Shown here one piece after another: positions 1-12,400 of a DNA stretch of 64,000 bases. The DNA comes from Notamacropus eugenii. Its lineage: Eukaryota > Chordata > Mammalia > Diprotodontia > Macropodidae. The notes under the pieces were generated by a model. The model made no database searches. It had not been told where the DNA came from and saw nothing but the letters and a program-made list of their open reading frames with translations. Each line of letters opens with the position of its first letter. Within the stretch, counting starts at the first letter, position 1. The stretch is from positions 354,756,233-354,820,232 of the forward strand of contig NC_092875.1 in the NCBI RefSeq assembly GCF_028372415.1, in the 5' to 3' direction. Both the position numbers and the translations under genes were made by a program.

Positions 1-215
1 CATTTTGATATGATTTGTTTATACCTTTATTGTTTTGAAAATACTGCATTTATTTTTATTTTTCAAATATTTTTAAATTTTCAAAAAATTAGGTATCATT
101 TTATTCTGTTTTCATTGGTTTTTTATTGCATTATTGCCTGAGAATATGTTGTGGAGACTATATTTTTGTATTTATTCAATAAATCTTTTTCTCTCATTTT
201 CTGTGAAAGTTATAT
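1..215. other. AT-rich intergenic sequence, nothing recognised
   Basis: This stretch is strongly AT-rich with T-runs and no recognisable coding or repeat signature before L1 homology starts near 216. Confidence 0.5.
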
Positions 216-597
216 ATGAGTGTAATATGTGGCACAAAGTATCTCTGGATCTGGGATAAGAACTCACTGTTTGACAAAACCTCCTGGGAAAACTGGATAA
301 CAGTGTGGCAGAAACTAGGCATAGACCAATGCCTGACACCATACACAGGAATAAAGTCCAAATGGATACATGATCTAGGTATAAAGGCTGATAGTATAAA
401 CAAAATAGGGGAGCAAGAAATAGTGTATTTGTCAGATTTATGGAGAATGGAGAAATTTATGACCAAACAAGAGAAAGAGAACATTATGAAGTACAAAATG
501 GATAATTTTTATTACATTAAATTGAAAAGTTTTTGCACAAACAAATTTAATGCAACCAAGATTAGGAGGGAAGCAGAAAACTGGGAAAGAATTTTTG
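216..597 (+). mobile_element. L1 LINE fragment, ORF2 part, left half (split by GAPDH retrocopy)
   Basis: The plus strand reads as the C-terminal third of L1 ORF2 (LWIWDKNSLFDKTSWENW, then a stretch rich in Lys/Asn). The element is 5'-truncated. It resumes at 1889 after an inserted GAPDH pseudogene: the bases on either side join smoothly as the L1 phrase 'gggaaagaatttttg|caactagtg'. The protein is interrupted, so it is not active. Confidence 0.85.
586..597. repeat. Target-site duplication, left copy, of GAPDH retrocopy
   Basis: AAAGAATTTTTG is identical to positions 1877-1888 and flanks the GAPDH pseudogene on both sides. It is L1 sequence duplicated on insertion, the mark of L1-driven retroposition. 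Confidence 0.9.
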
Positions 598-1876
<1,279 letters not shown>

Positions 1877-1888
1877 AAAGAATTTTTG
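1877..1888. repeat. Target-site duplication, right copy, of GAPDH retrocopy
   Basis: AAAGAATTTTTG repeats the sequence at 586-597 and directly follows the A-rich end of the GAPDH copy. Confidence 0.9.
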
Positions 1889-2940
1889 CAACTAGTGTCT
1901 GTGATAAAGGCCTCATTTCTAAAATATATAGAAACCTAAGTCAAATTTACAAGAATACAAGTCATTCCCCAATTGACAAATAATCAAAGGATATGAACAG
2001 ACAGTTTTCAGAGGAAGAAATTAAAGCTATCTATAGTCATATGAAAAAATTCTCTAAATCACTATTGATTAGAGAAATGTAAATCAGAACAGCTCTGAGG
2101 TACCACATCACACCTATCAGAATGGCTAACATGACAAAACAGGAAGATGATAAATGTTGGAGAAGATGTGGGAGAGTCAAAATACTAATTCATTGTTGGT
2201 GGAATTGATCCAACCATTCTGGAGAACAATTTGGAACTATGCCCAAAGGACTACAAAAATGTGAATACCCTTTGACCCAGCAATATCACTTATAGGACTG
2301 TACCCCAAAGAGATCATAAAAATGGGAAGGGGTCCCACAGGTACAAAAATATTTATAGCAGCTCTCCTTGTGGCAGTGAAGAACTGGAAATCAATGGGAT
2401 GCCCATTCATTGGGGAATGGCTGAACACACAAGTTGTGGTATATGAATATAATGGAATACTATTGTGCTATAAGAAATGATGAACAGAAAGTCTTCAGAG
2501 AGGCCTGAAAGGACTTATATGAACTGATGCTGAGTGAAAGAGCAGAACCAGAAAGAGCAGGAGAAGATCGTCACAGTAACAAACAAAATTTTTCTGCTAG
2601 AGTCAGCGCTTCACAGCAATGCAAGGACCTAAAACATTTCCAAAGGACTAGAGGCAAAATGCCATCCACATCCAGGGAAGGAACTATGGAACTGGAATGT
2701 AGAATGAAGCAGAATATTTTCTCTTGTGTTACGTTTTGTTTTGGCTTGTTTTTTCTCATGGTTTATCCCTTTCATTCTAACTCCTCTATGCAACATGACT
2801 AATGTGAAAATGAGCTTAATAAGAATGTATGTATAGAAACCATATAAGATTGCATGCCATCTTGGGGAGGGAAGGGGAAAAAAATCTAAGACTTATGGAA
2901 GTGATTGTAGAAAACTGAAAACAAATTAATTAAAAAAGAA
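1889..2940 (+). mobile_element. L1 LINE, 3' half (continues from 216-597)
   Basis: This is the L1 ORF2 end and 3' UTR. Recognisable phrases are 'gataaaggcctcatttc', 'catatgaaaaaattc', 'aatggctaacatgaca', 'ggaatactattgtgc' and 'gaactgatgctgagtgaa', then a G-rich stretch near 2865 and an A-rich end near 2930. It matches the marsupial L1 layout and has many interruptions. Confidence 0.9.
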
Positions 2941-3149
2941 AAGTAGAATAGATTAAATAAGAGTTAGTAACTATGAGACAATAAGAAATATCAAAACAAA
3001 ATCAAAAGGCTGAATAAACATAACTTTAAGTTGTCTGATATTAAAAACAATTGACCTGGGAAAAACGCATCTCTGGAATCATATCAACTTTGATTCTATC
3101 TTGGTCATTTTCTTATATAGTCCCTCTGGGATTATTACCCTTCATCTTG

Positions 3150-3360
3150 GTGTCAGGGAAATGAGTTAAAATTCTGACTCAATACTTAATAAATATGACC
3201 CTGGGCAAGTTACTTAATCTTTCTGTGGCCCAGTTTCCACATCTGTAAAATGGTGATGATAGTACTACTTTTCTCATAGGGTTGTTGTACCAAATGAGAT
3301 AATACATGTAAAGTGCTTCATAAACTTTAAAGTACTATACAAATGCTAGCTATTAGTTTT
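3150..3360 (+). repeat. MIR-type SINE
   Basis: The sense orientation shows 'ctgggcaagttacttaatc', 'cagtttccacatctgtaaaa', 'gggttgttgtaccaaatgag' and 'atgctagctattag', the hallmarks of the MIR core and 3' region. Confidence 0.8.
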
Positions 3361-4075
3361 TCACTTTTAGCTGAGTCCCCTATGGGATAGCTACTTCACA
3401 TTTAAGGTACTCTGTAGTCTTGAACTCTTAAAGCATAACTCAAGAGTCCCCACCAGTGCACTTCCCTTTAATAGCCAGAAGATGACAATCACCTCAAAGC
3501 AAAGATATTTATTGAAATGACATCTTAAAAACAAGACTAAGAAAGCATTGCTATCATAAACTATGGGTGTACTCTTCCATACTATACACAGCACAAATGG
3601 GAAGAGATGGCACACATTTAGAGTAGAAAGGCACAAACTTGGGAAATACATGTGACTGAGGCAATGCTTACATTATGCACTAAAGCGTCTCCATGGTTTT
3701 TCCCTTTCTGGAGTATCCTTATACTGTTTCCCCTAGGAACAGAATCTCAGCTGAGCTCCCTTTGTCTGCTCCCTACAGAAAACAATATCCTACTGCAAGA
3801 TATCATAACCAATGGAGGTGGGAAAAAGGAAAGACACTCTCCCTCCACCCCCACTCCTCATGAAGTAAAGAATATTTACCAGTCAGGAAAAGTGTTTGCT
3901 TTTCATTACTAGTTCCCCTCTCTGCCACTCCTTAGATCTATGACCCATCTCAACCAATTCTCTAGAGAAGTCATAATGTCCCCTTAAAGGGCCATCAGGA
4001 GCACAAATAATTCTTGGTCAGCCAATTGCTAACTCTCCTCTAGTTCTATGAATTTTGGTTAGATGGGTTCTTTTC
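3361..4075. other. Intergenic, nothing recognised
   Basis: Two abutting 86-codon open frames on opposite strands (3391-3651 minus, 3652-3912 plus) lie here, but neither shows a known domain or coding-like composition. I treat them as chance. Confidence 0.4.
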
Positions 4076-4305
4076 AGATGGTACAGTAGATAGAAGGCAG
4101 GGAAGTTAGGAAGACCGGTCTCAAGACATTTACTAGCTGTGTGACCCTGGGCAAGTCACTCAACCCTCTTTGCTCCAGTTTCTTCTTCTGTAAAATGAAC
4201 TAGAGAAGGAAATGGCAAACCATTCCAGTATTTTTGCCAAGAAAATTCCAGATGGGGTCACAAAGAGTCAGACACAACTGAAACAACTGAACAACAACAA
4301 ATTAT
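4076..4305 (+). repeat. tRNA-derived SINE with RTE/BovB-like tail
   Basis: The body shows 'ctagctgtgtgaccctggg' and 'tcttctgtaaaatgaac'. The tail 'ggcaaaccattccagta...gatggggtcacaaagagt...cagacacaactgaa' resembles the 3' end of RTE/BovB LINEs. Further copies lie at 13996-14345 (minus), 27745-27990 and 44750-44965. Confidence 0.8.
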
Positions 4306-4849
4306 ACCTCATAAAGGGTTAAAAGAGTATAGACATGTTTTTGTATTTTCTTTTAGACTTCAACACTTCATAATCTCTGTTAACTTCCCATTATCTTTAG
4401 TTATTTTATCAACTGACCTGAGGGAAAATCAATTAATGAGAAGTATTCAGATCAGGTCACCCCCTCCTATACATCTCTAATTATTTACCTTGATTGCTTG
4501 GGTTTGTCCCTAACCAGAATACTTTTCTAAGAATATGATATGGCACATTGAATCTCTTCTGGAGATCCTCAGTTTTCCTCCCCCAAGTAACCAAGGCTAC
4601 CAACGTACCCGAATTTAAAGCAACTCAAAATTCACGTATAGAATAGAAGGAATTGTTATAGACAATACTCTCCATGCCAAATCTCTCTATCCTGCTCTCT
4701 ACCCTGTTCATAATTCCTGTGAGATATGGTAGCAATAGGTAGGTCTTGGTAACCCAATTGTCACGCTATTTTGGGGGCAGTCAGGGTGAGCAGTCTTTAT
4801 CCCTAGCTCCAGCCTTTGCTGTTATTTCAAATAGACAATAAGATCATAG
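4306..4849. other. Intergenic, nothing recognised
   Basis: No coding frame or repeat signature was recognised here. Confidence 0.4.
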
Positions 4850-5060
4850 ATTTAGAGTTGTAAACTGAGTCATTTTGTGTAGCACTTTAAAATTTGCAAA
4901 ACATTTTATGTGTATTATTTTATCTGAGCCTCACAATAACCCTATGAGATTGTGCTATTATTTTTGCTCATCTTACAGGTAAGGAAAATGAATTTTAGAA
5001 AGGTTAAATGATTCATTAACTGGCTGAGTAGTCTTGGGCAAAGCACTTTATACATCTACA
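4850..5060 (-). repeat. MIR-type SINE (reverse)
   Basis: The plus strand shows the reversed MIR signature: 'gcactttaaaatttgcaaaac', 'gagcctcacaataaccctat', 'catcttacaggtaaggaaaa'. Confidence 0.7.
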
Positions 5061-6154
5061 ACTTACTTTACTCCTTTAGTAGACATCCAGATATTAAAAT
5101 TCAAGTGCAATGTCCTACCTAATACATCACAAAGTGACCTTAAAAGTCATATAGTTCACCATTACAATGCTGCTGTCTGAAGCTCCCAGATTCCTTCAGA
5201 TAATGCTGTGGCTGCTATCTTTTTTTCCAGAAAATTTCTATAATCCCTTGACTACAAACCTTAGGCAATAATAGTAGGTAACTGGACAGTCACTGCCTTC
5301 ATCTATTGACATTACTTACCTTTCCTCATTGTCACCATCTTCCAGAAGCTTTTTCTTCCTCTCATAAAAACCCATTTGAAAATTTATCCTGATTTCAGAA
5401 TATTATGGCAGAGTAATTCCTTTTCTATCAGTTCATGTACCCTTCTTACCTCCTTCCCTTGCCCCTCATAAAGAAGAAAGGGGAAGAGAAAATCAGGAAA
5501 GGATGTCTCCACTCACTGGATCACATGTATACAAACTACATACACTTGAAAAGAAAATGTGATGTGTTATTCTACCCTTTTAATTTCACTAGGTAAATTT
5601 TAGCAATTTATTTCATTGTTCATCTCTTCTTCTTGACTCCTTAAAAACCCTGGGCCTAATTGATATGATTTGGTCTACTAAATGAAATGTTGTTGCCTCC
5701 AAATACAGTTAAAATTCTGTTTATTTTTTCTTACTTTGCCAACTTCTTTTTATATATAATTGCTATGTTGCTTTGAATGGGGTAAAACTAGACTAGTGTT
5801 GAAACAGTTTAGTGACACTTCCTAATGAGGGAACATCCAGTACCAATGGTCTTGCTCTCTCATTTTTAGTCTTGGATAATTGTCTGGGGACACTGGAGGG
5901 AGCAAGTGACTTACCCAGGTTATATAATCAATATGTGTTAGAAGAAACTGAGGGCTTTCTAGACACTTGGCCTCAACATCTTCTCATTTGTCTGGGACAT
6001 AAAATTCAGTGCTGTTAACTTTTCATTGGTGAATGTTACTTTTATATACAATGAAATTATCATTACAAAAATGGTTATTATTAGGATGGAATTCAGGTAG
6101 AAATCACCCTGGAATTATTCATTCATTATCTTCTTATTATTTTATTATAATTAG
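5061..6154. other. Intergenic, nothing recognised
   Basis: There is a short open frame at 5812-6018 but no domain or repeat signature that I can support. Confidence 0.4.
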
Positions 6155-6412
6155 GGACATTTAGGTGGTGCAATAGATAGAGCACTGGACTTTGAGTCAA
6201 TGAGACCAGAGCTCAAATCTGGAATCAGATACCTACTTGTTGTGTCACCTCAGGAAAGATACCTCATCTCTTTCTGCTTCAGTTTCCTCAACTGCAAAAT
6301 GACCACAATAATATGACAACCTCCGAAGGTTTTTGAGAGGCTCAAATGAGATAATATTTATAAAGCATTTGTCAGTGCCTGGCATATAGGCACATAGTAT
6401 ATTACCTAATTG
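6155..6412 (+). repeat. Full-length tRNA-headed MIR-family SINE
   Basis: The head 'atttaggtggtgcaatagat' and 'agagcactggactttgagtc' is followed by 'cagtttcctcaactgcaaaa' and 'tcaaatgagataatatttat', ending 'cctggcatataggcacatag'. A pyrimidine-rich tract follows. Confidence 0.85.
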
Positions 6413-6482
6413 CCCTCCTTCCTCTCCCTCCCTCCCTTCTTTCCTTTCTTTTTTCTTCTCTATCTTCTTCCTTCTTTCCTAT
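6413..6482 (+). repeat. Pyrimidine-rich simple repeat (CCTT/CTTT)
   Basis: This is an almost pure C/T tract directly after the SINE, probably expanded from its tail. Confidence 0.8.
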
Positions 6483-6519
6483 TATGCTTAATATTCTGAA
6501 AAGCATTGTACAGATAGAT

Positions 6520-6690
6520 TAAATATGACTGCTTTTTATGACTAATGTGGAAATATACTTAATATGATTGTACATGCATAGGCATCTTGGGGAGGGGAGA
6601 GTGGAAGAAGGGGAGAAAATTTAGACCTCAAAATCTTGTAGAAGTAAATGTTGAAACTAAAAACAGATAAATAAAAATTAAAAAGTATAT
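6520..6690 (+). mobile_element. L1 3' end fragment
   Basis: The sequence matches the 3' end of the L1 at 2790-2930 ('tgactaatgtgg', 'gcatcttggggaggg', 'ttgtagaagtaaatgttga', A-rich end). It is a 5'-truncated copy of the same subfamily. Confidence 0.75.
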
Positions 6691-6949
6691 GACTTTTTTG
6701 TAACTGAATAAAATTTTTGAAAATAAGTTCATTATCTGCAGGATCACTAAAAGCATTTTCAATCCAACTTCAGTAGAAGAAAGAACAACAGAGATAATAT
6801 ATACCTCATCCTGTTTCCATGTAGTTTTGTTTTATTCTACTAGAACTTTACATTTTGAAAGCTTTTTATTCTACAGAATTTGGATATTATAAATATTCAC
6901 TATAGTGCCATCTATTAAAAATATTGGTCTTACATTTTTGTGAATCAAT

Positions 6950-7260
6950 GTTATAGTTCCCCATTGCCTCCAAGATTACATATAAAATCCTCTTTGGCTT
7001 TTAAAATGCTTCATAATTTGACTTCTCCCTACTTTTACATTTTTCTTATACTTTAACCTGCTTTATATACTCTATTATCCAGTGATACTAGAGTCATTGA
7101 TGTTCCTCACATAAGACACTCCATCTTCTGACTTGTCATATTTTCAATTCCTAACTCCCAATGCCTGGAGTTCTCTCCTTCATTATCTCTGCCTCCTAGC
7201 CTCACCATTTTCCCTCAAATTTCATCTAAAGTCCCATTTCCACAACAATGTAGAACGGAC
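6950..7260 (+). mobile_element. L2 LINE fragment
   Basis: The sense L2 pattern is visible: 'ttgcctccaagattacatat', then a cytosine/thymine-rich run and 'caatgcctggagttctctcc', 'ctcaaatttcatctaaagtc'. Confidence 0.65.
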
Positions 7261-8040
7261 CTATCCATCATTGTAGCAGTAAGTACCCCAGCATACACAG
7301 GAGGGTCTGCTGCACAAGTTCTTAGATTTGCTTTTCTAAGAGGAAAACAACTTCTGAGTGGTCAACGATCTACTTTACTTACATCCACCAGCAGAGAAAA
7401 TACAAGCAAAGAAATAAAGACCAACAGACAGGGCTTCTAATTGTCTGACAATAACGAATACATATATTAGATATCAACAGACAGATCCAACTGTGTGACC
7501 ATTATATACATACATAGTTACCAGAGAGAGAAGCACCAAATCTGAGTTTTCAAAGTGGGGAGTGGGAGGAAGGGAGGAGGAGGCTTCTTAACTACCCAGA
7601 GTCTCATCTGGCACGTGAAACTTTGTCCAAAGAATAAGCCCCCAAAATAAAACCTCACCTCTGAGTATATATACACTTTTCAGAGCCAGAGGGCACAGTC
7701 CTTGTGACCCAGTGTCTCATTAAAAATTAACAAAAGATATCTGATTCCTATTAATGGGTGGTGAAGATATTAAACTCTGACTACATTTTAATCATTTTAA
7801 GAACAACACTGGTCATTTTCTAGGGTTTAAACTGGGCAATGAAACAAGATCTCTTTCATTAAAGTTTTGGTCTGAAGTTAGAAGTACCTCACTGAATTAA
7901 AGTGGCCCCTCCTGTTCGATTTCTTAAGAACAAAACAACCTTTTCCTCCTTTTCTTCTCTCCAGAGTTTTCATGGTTAAAGAAAAGGAATTTAAACATTT
8001 TTGCCTTGTGCCCATTTTGAAAGTTCTTATCAGCCTTTAT
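7261..8040. other. Unclassified, repeat-like non-coding stretch
   Basis: It contains a purine-rich run near 7555-7590, several TATATA patches and an AATAAA near 7647. It might be a fossil LTR-type fragment, but I cannot identify a family or ends. Confidence 0.25.
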
Positions 8041-8520
8041 TCATTCTGTGAAGCAAAACTTTTTATTGGATAGGCTTCTTATCGTATGAATCTTTATACA
8101 GTCATCAGTTTGAGATCCCATTTTATCTTTATTTCTCTCAGTTATGCTATGCTTATTTTCTGATGTTTGTTTTCTCTCCTGGCCAACTATTCTGCTTTCC
8201 CTTCTTTTTTCAAGTTTCTCTTTCTCTTCATTTTTCCTATCTCCCACATCCCTTCTCCCACAAATCTTTTTATTTCTTCCGACTCGATTACTCATTATGT
8301 TACCTTTCCAATCATTCTGTATGCCACTTCTCTCCTCCCATGGTTTCTCTCCTTCATCTTTACCCCTTTCTTTCTTATTAGCTTCAATACTTTGGCAAAT
8401 TTGTGGTTTCATGGATTTGAGTACTCTTCCAATGATGAAAATCACAGCCTATCCACATCTGCCTCTGTGAGGCTGGAGATGGGGAACACCCTACAGGTTG
8501 GGGCCTTGCTTTAGATTTGT
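8041..8520. other. Pyrimidine-rich stretch with chance open frames
   Basis: Overlapping open frames on both strands (up to 134 codons on minus, 115 on plus) arise because one strand is C/T-rich and few stops occur. The predicted proteins are low-complexity (Lys/Glu/Arg-rich or Phe/Ser/Leu-rich) with no domain. Confidence 0.5.
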
Positions 8521-8834
8521 CAACATTAAGGAGATACCAGTGGAGTGCCTATCACCTATGCCTTATTCTTGCTACATGACTAACTCATCTTTTTTTTTTT
8601 CCTGGTCATTAATCTTTTTGACATAATTTGTACCATTTCTATTGCACAATCCTTCATTGTTCCTATATCTATCCACTGAGGCCAAGGAAAAAAAAAAGTC
8701 TAGTCACTCTTTCATGTGATTTACTTCAATGTAACTGACATTGTCAGTGTTATTTCTTCCTCCAGCAGTGCAAACTGTGGAGAGTTATGAACAGTTTTAT
8801 AAGTGGATTGGGAAATTAAAAAGGAAGGGAAGGA

Positions 8835-9065
8835 AATAAGCATTTTAAAATACCTACTATGTGCCAAGCACTGTGGTAAGATATTATCTCATTTGATCCT
8901 CATAGCAACCCTATGAAATAGGTGTATTTATTTTCCTCATTTTACAGTTGTAACAGAGAAACAAAGTAACATAGTCACTTGACTAAGGTCACACAGCTAC
9001 TAAGTGTTTGAGGCTGGATTTGAACTTGTCCCCCTGACTTAAGACCTGATGCTATGTCCATTGTC
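8835..9065 (-). repeat. MIR-type SINE (reverse)
   Basis: The plus strand reads 'tacctactatgtgccaagca', 'tcatttgatcctcatagcaa', 'cattttacagttg', 'aggtcacacagctactaagt' and 'gctggatttgaactt', a nearly complete reversed MIR element. Confidence 0.85.
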
Positions 9066-11399
9066 CCATATATGGATAAGTGAGTAAAAATGGGCAGTTT
9101 GAAAAGACAAGAAAATAAAAGTCTAAAAAAACCCCTCCAGTTAAACACCTACACATCTAATTTAAGTACCAAATTCCAAATACAATAAAAATGCAAATAT
9201 AAGAATATCTTTCTCCAAATTTGGGTTTCTTTCTAGAAATCTTGATTCACAGTGTGAATAATGTTACTAAATTTTTAAAAGTAATATCAAGGTTCCAATC
9301 AAATTACAAAGACATTTACAAACCAAATACCCTGAATTTTATCACTTTATTCTGTCAAAGAATGAAGGTAACACATTTCTCCTTTTCCCATGAAACTTTC
9401 ACACTACTCTCTAGGTAATAGACAGATTCCTTTGAAATACCAGTAGGAATTCTAAAACCTTAGTATCTTCTATCATTGCCTTTTTTCTTCTTCTTCACTG
9501 ATTGTCAGAGGCTCACAGTCAGAAGTTCTTGACAGGCCTTTTGTGAGCACTTTTACACAGTATAATCACAATCACCAATGCCTTTTTGTGCTGGATTGCC
9601 TTTGCCCCATGCCTTCTCAGAAATCTTCCATAGGTGATCCACTCAGCTTTCTGGAATCCTTCTTTATTATTCTATAAGTATCAGTATAAAAACCAGGAGG
9701 ATATTTTTATTTTTTTCATTAATTTAATATCCTTGTTTCAAATGTGTAAAATACATAGAAATATTCCAGTTATGTAAACCTAATAAAGCAGTCCAATAAC
9801 ATTACTCATTTGATTTGAAACTCTAAATACTGAAGTGAAACTCATTAAGATTTTCAGCATCTATAAATAAAGTTGTCAGAAAAAAAAAACAAATTGCAAA
9901 GTTATTTCAACTCAGACATCTCAACAGCTGTAGTCATGGTCTGTCAAGCTTAAAATGTTTCTGATTGAAAAGTATATAGATGCCAGAAAAAATTGAACAA
10001 GACAGAAACCTTTGAATTTATGATTTCAAAATATTACTCTTTGTGGAATTAACTATGGAAGTAATGCCAATTTTCCACTCAAATTCCAAAGAATATTCAG
10101 GATAAAGCATTCCCTAGCTCAGAACTGGTTATTTTCCAAAACTCTGTAAATTGGTTGCTTGAAATTCAGAACACATTTTTCCCATGGAAACCATTCTATA
10201 CAAGGCAGTTGCATTCCCAAATCAGTCGCAAAGTCTATTTAACTCATAATATAGCATATAGTACTAAGGGTACTATAGAACTTAACCATGATATATAATG
10301 ATGGGTCTATTGTGAAATGAGTTCCATGTTCCATGTTCCAATTTGGGATATTAGGAACACATCTTCTTATACTATAGCATGGTTAGTGAGGATCAAGGAC
10401 TTCCTATACCATTACCAACAGGATAGAGGTTGGAATGAGAACTCTAGTGGAAGAGCAATGGAAAGTAATGGGAGATTGTGGCTGTGTTGGGGCCTTGGGT
10501 TGGCTCCCCTATTTTCATTTCTTTTAAAGATCCCTTTGATTGTCAATCTGCTTTCCTTTCCAGACACCACTTGTAGCTTACTTCCAACATCTCTCTCTTC
10601 CTCCAACTTACTTTGGAACAAGGCATGGTTTCATAGTTTTTCCTTAATCCTCTTGTTTCTGAAGCAAGTATAGGGTCCTGATATTTTAGAAAGGGGTTTT
10701 ATTGCCAGGAACAATGGACTAAACCAAGAGGTGATAAATTATCGCTGGAAGGTTATGATTTTTAAGAGTCCTGAAGTGATGCTCCTCAAATCCCTCTTCA
10801 AGTTTTTTTCTTCTTAACTATCACCTACATTTTGTTCTGAGAAATTCATGTTTTTAAATAAATAAATCTTTGGGTATACAAAGGAATGTGTCAAATCTAC
10901 ATTTCACCCACATTTTAAATGAAATCCCAGAATCAGTATCTGTCTTCCTTCTTGATAATAAATTAACTACAAACAGAACATTTAATGGAGAAATGGGAGA
11001 AGTGTGAACAAGATTTGTTGATGGTAGATACTCAAGGAAACTCCAGCCTCTACAGAAATAAAGGACAAAAGAAATGAAGAAAGGAGGCAAAAATTCAGGT
11101 TAAAGGTAGAGAAGGGGAATCCTCAATTTCCTGTTTAGCAGTCATAGAATCATATAATCTGATTTGAAATGTATATAGAGGTTATCTAGTCCAAATCACA
11201 CTTGAACCAGAATTACCTGTGTCATATATAGGGTCCAGCATTGAGGATCTGCTTCTTGACCCATAGGATACCGTACCACGCCCAGTTCTGTTCTCAGTAT
11301 GGAACAGTTCAGACCTTAGGGAACTTAATTCATATGATAGTAGTTTGGAACCTTTGCCTCACGCTCAAAATCTTTAAGACTAAGGTTGCAGCTCATATA
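9066..11399. other. Intergenic, nothing recognised
   Basis: No conserved coding frame. A fragment near 11135-11200 ('catagaatcatataatctga', 'ggttatctagtccaaatc') looks like the edge of an old MIR/L3-type repeat but is too short to classify. Confidence 0.4.
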
Positions 11400-11950
11400 T
11401 CTAGTGTTCCTCAAAATGGAGAAGTAATAAAAAGGTGGTCAATGTACAATATATATGTGGTGAATAATTCATTCCTTCACACCAAAAGAATGCTAGACAT
11501 AGAACCTCAAAAGAATGAATTAACAGAATGACTTGTTCCTTCCTTACTACTCTCACTAGATTTGGACTAGTCCTCTTCTTGGTGGGAGATATCTTCTCTA
11601 AGACTCTTGGGGACTCTCAGAGCTTTAAAGTTGCCAGGAACTCCCTTTGGAATAGATCCTGTTTCATCTTCTGATGGGAACTTGTGACATTTCACACTCT
11701 TAAAGTCACCCTCAATCCTGGATATATCTACTTCAGAATACTTGTTTGCCTAAGAACAGAAAAGGACAAACACAAAACAGACAAAGGCAGCAAAAGCCAT
11801 AGTGTAAGGCAAACTTACATATACTTATTGCTACATGAATAAGGTCATATTGATTCTTAGGTGAAAAAATATATTTTTCTCACACCCGTCATTGGAGTCA
11901 CATGATCCCATTTGAAGAGTTGCAGCCAACATAGCAATAAATGGAAACAA
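11400..11950. repeat. Unclassified dispersed repeat (copy 1)
   Basis: Parts of 11700-11930 align with 34340-34610: 'tttgcctaagaacag'/'tttgcctgagatcag', 'aaaggacaaacac'/'aagaacaaacatc', and 'cattggagtcacatgat'/'cattgaagtcacatgat'. Spacing is similar, so both probably belong to one old repeat family that I cannot name. Confidence 0.45.
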
Positions 11951-12184
11951 TCTCCTTTTTTAACTACTGAAGAACCCTGATCACCATAGGCTGCCATCAT
12001 GGATTGGTGAGATGACCAAGGAACCCCTCAGAATTTGCCATAATATACCACAATACCAAATCTTTTCATTATTGTATCATCTTATGTTCAGAATCATCCA
12101 GGGAGTTTCTTATCATTAATATGTCCAAATAATGAATCATACACTCAGTTATCCCATTAGCAGGTAAAGAATACCTGAACATGT

Positions 12185-12240
12185 TCTCTGTCTCTCTGTC
12201 TCTCTCTTTCTCTGTCTCTGTCTCTGTCTCTGTCTCTGGG
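12185..12240 (+). repeat. (TCTCTG/TCTC)n simple repeat
   Basis: The sequence is an uninterrupted run of TCTCTG and TCTC units. Confidence 0.9.
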
Positions 12241-12249
12241 TGTGCGATA

Positions 12250-12400
12250 GAACACTGTCAAGTAGTTATCAAGTCTTTGCCTGGAGACCTCAAATGAATT
12301 GAAATCAATTGCCTCCAGAGTCAAGCCACTCCTTTTTAGATAGCCCTAATAGGAAGTGTTTCATTATACAAAGCTAAAACATGCCTTTTGTTACTTCATT
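12250..12400 (-). mobile_element. CR1/L3 LINE 3' end fragment (reverse)
   Basis: The plus strand reads like the antisense 3' end of CR1/L3: 'caagtctttgcctggagacc', 'ttgcctccagagtcaagcca', 'ctcctttttagatagcccta'. Confidence 0.45.

Noticed and set aside
7261-8040. Possible fossil LTR-type element
   Set aside because: No paired ends, primer-binding site or family resemblance could be established, so it is listed only as unclassified.
8041-8514. Open frames up to 134 codons on both strands
   Set aside because: A C/T-rich strand lacks stops. The proteins are low-complexity and unrecognisable.
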